Shown here: in pieces, positions 39,990 through 44,586 of the stretch
Layout of the letters: each line of letters begins with the position of its first letter
How positions within the stretch are numbered: the stretch's first letter is position 1
Origin: JAOUEA01 sp035711865
Lineage (GTDB): Bacteria; Actinomycetota; UBA4738; HRBIN12
Length of the DNA: 44,586 nt
Direction of reading: 5' to 3'
Assembly: GCA_035711865.1 (NCBI GenBank)
Contig: DASTBT010000154.1
Coordinates: 1 to 44,586 of the forward strand
The notes under the pieces: generated by a model
Told to the model about the DNA's origin: nothing
Seen by the model: the letters and a program-made list of their open reading frames with translations, nothing else
Databases searched by the model: none
Position numbers and translations under genes: made by a program

Positions 39990-40784
39990 GTGACACGCAT
40001 CGAACGGCTCGGAGACCTCGACCTCGTCGAGACCCTCTACGAGAAGCGGGATCGGATCGCCTACGTCACGTTGAACCGGGAGCGCGCGGGCAACTCCTTC
40101 AACGTGCAGATGTGCGACGAGATGGAGGCGATCTGGACCGACTTCCGTGACGACGACGACACCTGGGTCGCGATCCTCACGTCGGCGGGGGAAAGGTTCT
40201 TCTGTACGGGGGTCGACGTGAAGGAGTCACGGACCCGGCCGATGGGTCACGTGTGGCTGCCGATCGCGAGGCTGATGGAGCAGATCCACAAGCCGATCGT
40301 GTGCGCCGTCAACGGGATCTGTTGCGGCGGCGGGCTGCACTTCCTGTGCGACACGGACATCATCATCGGGTCGGACAACGCGCAGTTCTTCGATCCGCAC
40401 GTCAACGTCGGTCTGATCTCCGGATGGGAGCCGATCGGCCTGTCGCGCCGGATCCCGTTGAACTACGTGCTGCGCATGACCTTGCAGGGCAAGGACTACC
40501 GTATCGATGCCGAGGAGGCCTACCGGATCGGCATCATCACCGAGGTGGTGCCCGCCGATCGACTGCTCGGGCGTGCGGAGGAGATCGCACGCGACGTGCT
40601 GAAGAACGCGCCGCTGGCCGTGCGCTACTCGAAGCAGGCGATCATGCAGGGTCTGAACCTCGGGCTCCGCGATGCGTTGGAGCTCTCGGCGTACATCCTC
40701 AAGGAGGTCTGGGATTCCGAGGACCTCAAGGAGGGTGCGAGGGCGTTCGAGGAACATCGAGCTCCGGACTGGAAGGGGAAGTGA
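39990..40784 (+). CDS. Variant crotonase-family enzyme lacking both catalytic glutamates
   Basis: A 264-residue crotonase fold. Oxyanion-hole segments FFCTGVDVKES and NGICCGGGLHF are present. The two Glu residues of enoyl-CoA hydratase are His here (in GGGLHFLCD and FFDPHVNVGL). So plain hydratase activity is unlikely; hydrolase, isomerase, ring-cleaving or decarboxylase activity as in other crotonases is possible. GTG 39990 follows GGAGG by 4 bases. Located between the SDR and the amidohydrolase, it may handle a cyclic or beta-keto acyl-CoA. Confidence 0.84.
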   Translation: MTRIERLGDLDLVETLYEKRDRIAYVTLNRERAGNSFNVQMCDEMEAIWTDFRDDDDTWVAILTSAGERFFCTGVDVKESRTRPMGHVWLPIARLMEQIHKPIVCAVNGICCGGGLHFLCDTDIIIGSDNAQFFDPHVNVGLISGWEPIGLSRRIPLNYVLRMTLQGKDYRIDAEEAYRIGIITEVVPADRLLGRAEEIARDVLKNAPLAVRYSKQAIMQGLNLGLRDALELSAYILKEVWDSEDLKEGARAFEEHRAPDWKGK

Positions 40785-40788
40785 AGGG

Positions 40789-41787
40789 ATGACGAAGTCC
40801 ATCGACGTCCACTGGCACCACGTGCCGAAGGCCTTCGCCGACGCCGTGGTGTCGGGCGCCGTTCCGATCGCGGGACAGGTCGTCACGAAGGACGACGGCT
40901 CGGCGCTGGTGAAGCTCGACAACGGGTTCAAGCAGCCGTTGCCGGGGTTCCTGACCGACCCGGCCACGATCGTCGCCGACCTCGACGCCGCCGGCCTCGA
41001 CGCGGCGTGCGCGTCGATCGCTCCGCCTCTGTCGCACCTGGACTGCGATCCGCAGATCGGGCTCGGCGTCAGCCGCGCGATCAACGATGCGTACGCCGAG
41101 GTCGCCGAGGAGCACGACGGGCGCATCCTGCCGATGGCGAACGTGCCGCTGCAGGACGTCGATCTCGCGCTGCAGGAGCTGCAGCGGGTCGTCGACGACT
41201 ATGGCTTCAAAGGCGTGCAGGTCGGCAGCAACATCGACGGGAAGAACCTCGGTGACGAGTCGTTGTTCCCGTTCTGGGAGCGCGTGCGCGAGCTCGACCT
41301 CGTGGTGTTCTCGCACGGGCTCTCGCCGCTCGGCCCCGAGCGCATGAAGGAGCACGAGCTGAAGAATTTCGTCGGGCTGCCGATCGACACCGCCGTCTCG
41401 GTCGCTTCCTTGGTGTTCGGCGGCGTGTACGAGCGGTTGCCCGGGCTGAAGATCGTCTTCTCCCATGGTGGGGGCGCCTTCCCGTGCCTGGTCGGCCGCT
41501 GGGACCACGGGTACCGCGACCGGCTCAGCAAGCAGGACGACACGACGATCAAGCTCCCGAGCGACTACCTCGTCGACGTCTACGCCGACTCCCTCACCCA
41601 CGACCCGGCGGCGGTCCGCTACCTCGTGGAGCGGCTCGGCGAGGACCAGGTCGTGTTGGGAAGCGACCATCCGTTCGACATGGGCGAGGCGGACCCGATC
41701 GGCAAGGTCAAGGAGGCGATCGACGACCCCGCGATCGTGGACAAGATCCTCGGTGGAACCGCGAGCCGGTTGCTCGGTCTGGACTGA
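40789..41787 (+). CDS. Amidohydrolase_2 / ACMSD-like enzyme, second copy
   Basis: A 332-residue metal-dependent TIM-barrel enzyme, paralogous to the protein at 22007. Metal motifs are SIDVHWHH (HxH), VVFSHGLSP, IVFSHGGGAFP and GSDHPFDMGEADP. It starts 4 bp after the crotonase stop with a GAAGGG ribosome site. ACMSD, oxalomesaconate-hydratase and resorcylate-decarboxylase relatives suggest decarboxylation or hydration of an unsaturated acid. Both clusters pair such an enzyme with an HMGL-like lyase, so they likely act in related routes. Confidence 0.83.
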   Translation: MTKSIDVHWHHVPKAFADAVVSGAVPIAGQVVTKDDGSALVKLDNGFKQPLPGFLTDPATIVADLDAAGLDAACASIAPPLSHLDCDPQIGLGVSRAINDAYAEVAEEHDGRILPMANVPLQDVDLALQELQRVVDDYGFKGVQVGSNIDGKNLGDESLFPFWERVRELDLVVFSHGLSPLGPERMKEHELKNFVGLPIDTAVSVASLVFGGVYERLPGLKIVFSHGGGAFPCLVGRWDHGYRDRLSKQDDTTIKLPSDYLVDVYADSLTHDPAAVRYLVERLGEDQVVLGSDHPFDMGEADPIGKVKEAIDDPAIVDKILGGTASRLLGLD

Positions 41788-41819
41788 GCGCCGACGCCCG
41801 CGGATCGGAAGGGGGCGGG

Positions 41820-43025
41820 GTGGGCCGTGACCACCCCCGCTCGTGGCTGCGTCCGGCCGGGGTCAGCATGGCCGTCGACGCGGTGGGGGTGCTGCCGATC
41901 TTCCTCACCGGGGCCCTGGCCGTCCAGCTCCGGGACGGCATCGGCCTGTCGGTCGATGCGCTCGGCCTCGTCTACGCCAGCTACTTCGCGTGCGCGGCGC
42001 TGCTCTCGACGCCGATGTCGCAGGCGTCCGATCGCGTGGGGACGGCGTGGTCGCTGCGGATCGGCACGGCCGTCTACATCGTGGCCCTACTCGGCATCGC
42101 GGGCCTGGCCACCTCGCCGGTGATCCTGTCGGTGTTCGTCGCGCTCTCGGGCGTCGCGACCGCGTTGACGCGCACCGCGACGAGCGTGCTGATCGCGAGG
42201 GACGTCGTGGCCGGCCGCCAGGGGCTCGCGTTCGGCCTCAAGCACTCGTCGATCCCGATCGCGTCGTTGCTGGCCGGGCTCTCGGTGCCGGCGATCGCGC
42301 TGACGGTCGGGTGGCGTTGGGCGTACGTGGCGGCGGCGGCGTTGGCCGCCCTGGTGCTCGTGACGATCCCCGGCTCGTCGGGACGTCCGACGGAGCGCCG
42401 GCCGCAGGGCAGGGCCGACATGTCGCTCGGCGCGCTGATCGTGGCCGCCGTGGGTTTCGGGCTCGGGAGCTCGGCGGCGGCCTCGCTCGGCGCCTACACC
42501 CTCAGCACCGTCGTGGCCTCTGGCATGGGCGAGGGGGCGGCCGGCGTGCTGGTGGCGACGGGCAGCCTCGTCGGGCTCACGAGCAGGCTCGTGATCGGGC
42601 ATTGGTCCGATCGGCGCCGCGGGAGCCAGCTCGACCTCGTGGGGTGGATGCTGGCCGTCGGCGGGGTCGGCTTCCTGATGCTGGGCCTGGGGCGGGAGTG
42701 GGCGATGCTGTTCGCCGTCCCGATCTCGTTCGCGACCGGGTGGTCCTGGCTCGGCTCGTACAACCTCGCGATGGTGAAGCTGAACCCCGTCGCCCCCGGT
42801 CCGGCCGTCGGCATCACACAGACCGGCGCCTTCGCCGGGGCGATCGCCGGACCGATCGGCTTGGGCTTCCTGGCAGAGGAGATCTCGTTCTCGGCCGCCT
42901 GGCTCGCGGCCGCGATCGCATCGTTCGCCGCCGCGACGATCATCGTCGTGCTGCGACGATTCGTCCTGGAGGAACCGAGCCAGCGCGAGCTGCGGGAGAT
43001 CGAACGGTCGATGATGCAGATGTGA
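41820..43025 (+). CDS. MFS transporter
   Basis: A 401-residue major facilitator with about 12 transmembrane helices and short soluble ends. Motif between helices 2 and 3: SQASDRVGTAWSLR; between 8 and 9: GHWSDRRRGSQ. It probably imports the pathway's substrate (aromatic-acid or oxalate/formate type MFS) but could export. GTG 41820 has GGAAGGGGG 4 bases upstream. It is co-directional with the amidohydrolase (32 bp gap). Confidence 0.83.
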   Translation: MGRDHPRSWLRPAGVSMAVDAVGVLPIFLTGALAVQLRDGIGLSVDALGLVYASYFACAALLSTPMSQASDRVGTAWSLRIGTAVYIVALLGIAGLATSPVILSVFVALSGVATALTRTATSVLIARDVVAGRQGLAFGLKHSSIPIASLLAGLSVPAIALTVGWRWAYVAAAALAALVLVTIPGSSGRPTERRPQGRADMSLGALIVAAVGFGLGSSAAASLGAYTLSTVVASGMGEGAAGVLVATGSLVGLTSRLVIGHWSDRRRGSQLDLVGWMLAVGGVGFLMLGLGREWAMLFAVPISFATGWSWLGSYNLAMVKLNPVAPGPAVGITQTGAFAGAIAGPIGLGFLAEEISFSAAWLAAAIASFAAATIIVVLRRFVLEEPSQRELREIERSMMQM

Positions 43026-43045
43026 CGAACGGAAAGGAGCAGCAC

Positions 43046-43111
43046 ATGCGGTGTCCGTTGGCGCGAGATGGCGCGGTGCCCGACCGGTGGCGGACGAGGG
43101 GCCGGCTGTGA
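43046..43111 (+). CDS. Candidate 21-residue leader ORF coupled to the FAH gene
   Basis: ATG 43046 has AAGGAG with 6-base spacing, the best ribosome site in this gap. The short frame runs to TGA 43109-43111, which overlaps the GTG 43108 start of the next gene (GTGA). The peptide is Arg-rich. It could be a translational coupler. The other reading is that the same site serves GTG 43051 as start of a longer FAH-family protein, with 11-base spacing. Confidence 0.35.
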   Translation: MRCPLARDGAVPDRWRTRGRL

Positions 43112-44160
43112 AGATCTCGACGATCCTGCGCGACGGTCCCGACGGGCCACGCCCCCGGCCGGTCGCGGTGCTCCCCGACGACGAGGCCGTGATCGATCTT
43201 TGCGTGGCCGAGCGACGCCGGTTGGAGGCCGATGGCGCCACGGGCGAGGCCGCCCTGCGTCTCGCGTCCGCCCTCTTCCCGCCGAGCCTCGCTCGATCGA
43301 TCGCCTCGGGGGCGGCGTTCCTGGATCGGGCGGCCGACGCGATCGCCGCGCCGGACGCGCAGGCTATGATCCCGTTCGACGAGGTCACGTGGGCTCCGGC
43401 GATCGACCCACCGATGATGATCGACGGCTCGGCCTTCGAGCAGCACCTCGTGAACGCCCACGCCCGCGGGAAGCGCGAGGTGCCCGACCTCTTCTACGAG
43501 GTGCCCGTCTACTACAAGATGAACCCGGTCACGGTCTTCGGGCACGAGCAGACCGTTCCGTGGCCCGGCGGCGCGGCGTTCATGGACTACGAGCTGGAGA
43601 TCGCCGTGGTGATCGGCCGAGAGGCACGGGACCTCCGCCCCGAGGAGGCCCTCGAGCACGTGCTGGGCGTGACGGTCTTGAACGACCTGAGCGCGCGAGA
43701 CGTGCAGGCCCGCGAGATGACCGCCGGGTTCGGGCCGGCCAAGGGCAAGGACTTCGGGACCGCCCTCGGCCCGTGGATCACGACCCTCGACGAGCTCGCC
43801 CTCGACGACCTCACGATGCTCGCCCGCGTCAACGGCGAGGAGTGGTCGCGCGGGTCGACGTCGACGCTGACGTGGAGCCTCGCCGAGCTCGTCGCGTACG
43901 TCTCGCGGAACGAGGTGGTCGTGCCCGGCCAGGTGATCGGCAGCGGCACGGTCGGCCTGGGGTGCGGCCTCGAGCTGTTCCGGAAGCTGCGCCCCGGCGA
44001 CGTCGTCGAGCTCGAGATCGAGGGCATCGGCACGCTCCGCAACACCCTCGCGGAGCCATCCTCGTCGCGGTGGGACCCGACGCCGAAGGAGCGTCGAGCC
44101 TCCGTGACCCTGCCGGTCCGGGAGGGGGCAGACACCCGCGGTTCGGGCGAGGAGAGATGA
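43108..44160 (+). CDS. Fumarylacetoacetate hydrolase family protein
   Basis: A 350-residue FAH-family enzyme. The core (about 105-310) shows metal-binding acidic residues in MDYELEIAVVIGRE, NDLSARDVQARE and a conserved KGKDFGTALGPW, then STSTLTWSLAELVAYVS. Known members hydrolyse fumarylacetoacetate or act as hydratases/decarboxylases of 2-oxo acids. The N-terminal ~100 residues are a typical cap domain. GTG 43108 is used (GAGGGG upstream); GTG 43051 is an alternative. It overlaps the acetoacetyl-CoA synthetase start (ATGA), which fits a reaction that yields acetoacetate. Confidence 0.83.
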   Translation: MKISTILRDGPDGPRPRPVAVLPDDEAVIDLCVAERRRLEADGATGEAALRLASALFPPSLARSIASGAAFLDRAADAIAAPDAQAMIPFDEVTWAPAIDPPMMIDGSAFEQHLVNAHARGKREVPDLFYEVPVYYKMNPVTVFGHEQTVPWPGGAAFMDYELEIAVVIGREARDLRPEEALEHVLGVTVLNDLSARDVQAREMTAGFGPAKGKDFGTALGPWITTLDELALDDLTMLARVNGEEWSRGSTSTLTWSLAELVAYVSRNEVVVPGQVIGSGTVGLGCGLELFRKLRPGDVVELEIEGIGTLRNTLAEPSSSRWDPTPKERRASVTLPVREGADTRGSGEER

Positions 44161-44586
44161 GCGAGCCCCTGTGGAGCCCCTCGGAGCGGCTCGTCGCGGG
44201 GTCCGCGCTCACCGGGTTCGCCGGGTGGCTCGAGCGCGAGCGGGGCCTGTCGTTCGAGAGCTACGACGAGCTGTGGCGCTGGTCGATCCGTCACCTCGAG
44301 GGGTTCTGGGACGCGATCTGGTCCTGGTACGACGTGCCCGGCGCCACGCCACCCGGGTCGGTGCTGGCGTCGCGCTCGATGCCCGGGGCCCGGTGGTTCG
44401 AGGGCGCCACGTTGAACTACGCGCGCGTGGCGCTCGACGATCGACACGACCGCGGGCGGCCGGCCCTCGTCGCCTACCGCGAGGACGGCGCGAGCAGGGA
44501 GATCGGGCGGGCAGAGCTGGCGACGGCGGTCGGTGCCGCGGCCGAGGGCCTGCGGCGGCTGGGGGTAGGCCCGGGCGACCGCGTGG
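44157..44586 (+). CDS. Acetoacetyl-CoA synthetase, 5' part (cut by window end)
   Basis: Only the first about 143 codons are in the window. MSEPLWSPSERLVAGS is followed by ACAS_N-type sequence (YDELWRWSIRHLEGFW, then WSWYDVPG, ARWFEGATLNYAR), which is characteristic of acetoacetate-CoA ligases and related acyl-CoA synthetases. The AMP-binding motifs lie beyond the end. It would activate acetoacetate to acetoacetyl-CoA with ATP. Its ATG overlaps the FAH stop by 4 bp (ATGA), so the two are co-expressed. A different short acyl-CoA synthetase cannot be excluded until the rest is seen. Confidence 0.78.
   Translation, partial: MSEPLWSPSERLVAGSALTGFAGWLERERGLSFESYDELWRWSIRHLEGFWDAIWSWYDVPGATPPGSVLASRSMPGARWFEGATLNYARVALDDRHDRGRPALVAYREDGASREIGRAELATAVGAAAEGLRRLGVGPGDRV

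Noticed and set aside
1..44586. CRISPR arrays, insertion sequences, integrases, toxin-antitoxin or phage-defence genes
   Set aside because: Looked for on both strands; no regular spacer-repeat arrays, transposase motifs or terminal repeats were seen.

Overview
The window is about 44.6 kb of high-GC DNA with dense, often overlapping genes, many GTG starts, and family content typical of Actinomycetota: an RskA-type anti-sigma factor, a winged-helix YcaQ/AlkZ-like protein, a class III cyclase/AAA/TPR protein, and FAS1-like MaoC dehydratases. I cannot assign a class or genus. No rRNA, tRNA, CRISPR array, insertion sequence or phage gene was seen.

From 1 to about 17.6 kb the content is mixed housekeeping and envelope genes: an M15 peptidase, a short pyruvate-kinase-like protein, a DUF2231 membrane protein, a lipoprotein divergent from an ECF sigma/anti-sigma pair, a secreted cyclase-family hydrolase, a frameshifted HesB-like gene, a bactofilin-like membrane protein, an ArfB-like peptidyl-tRNA hydrolase, OsmC, a 946-residue adenylyl cyclase/ATPase, a winged-helix protein divergent from a methyltransferase, a GNAT enzyme, an unknown coiled-coil protein and a GH25 muramidase.

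From 17.7 to 30.4 kb lies catabolic cluster A. A plus-strand operon encodes an HMG-CoA-lyase-like enzyme, an M24 creatinase/DddP-like protein, a compact PEP-synthase-like phosphotransferase, an ACMSD-like metal-dependent decarboxylase or hydrolase, and a D-2-hydroxyacid dehydrogenase. A minus-strand operon encodes two zinc alcohol dehydrogenases, a GntR/FCD repressor and an ABC ATPase. Divergent from it are a cyclase-family hydrolase and a peroxiredoxin whose catalytic position is an in-frame TGA followed by a SECIS-like hairpin, so a probable selenoprotein. An MFS exporter follows. Near-identical 13-bp palindromes (GTACATAATRTRC) sit at the heads of the plus-strand operon and of the divergent pair, and probably bind the GntR protein.

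From 30.3 to 44.6 kb lies cluster B. An eight-gene minus-strand operon encodes a CaiB-type CoA transferase, a nitrilase-like protein, two MaoC hot-dog dehydratase subunits, a MarR regulator fused to a catalytically dead endonuclease V domain, 3-hydroxyacyl-CoA dehydrogenase, enoyl-CoA hydratase and an aldo-keto reductase. Facing it is a plus-strand operon with a second HMG-CoA-lyase-like enzyme, an SDR, a variant crotonase, a second ACMSD-like enzyme, an MFS transporter, a fumarylacetoacetase-family enzyme and the start of acetoacetyl-CoA synthetase. Together they look like a CoA-thioester/beta-oxidation-type route for an unidentified branched, cyclic or aromatic-derived acid, ending in carbon-carbon cleavage and acetoacetate. 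The substrate cannot be read from sequence. The strongest unusual signals are the Sec-peroxiredoxin, the MarR-dead-EndoV fusion, and two sets of shared operator-like sequences linking the clusters.
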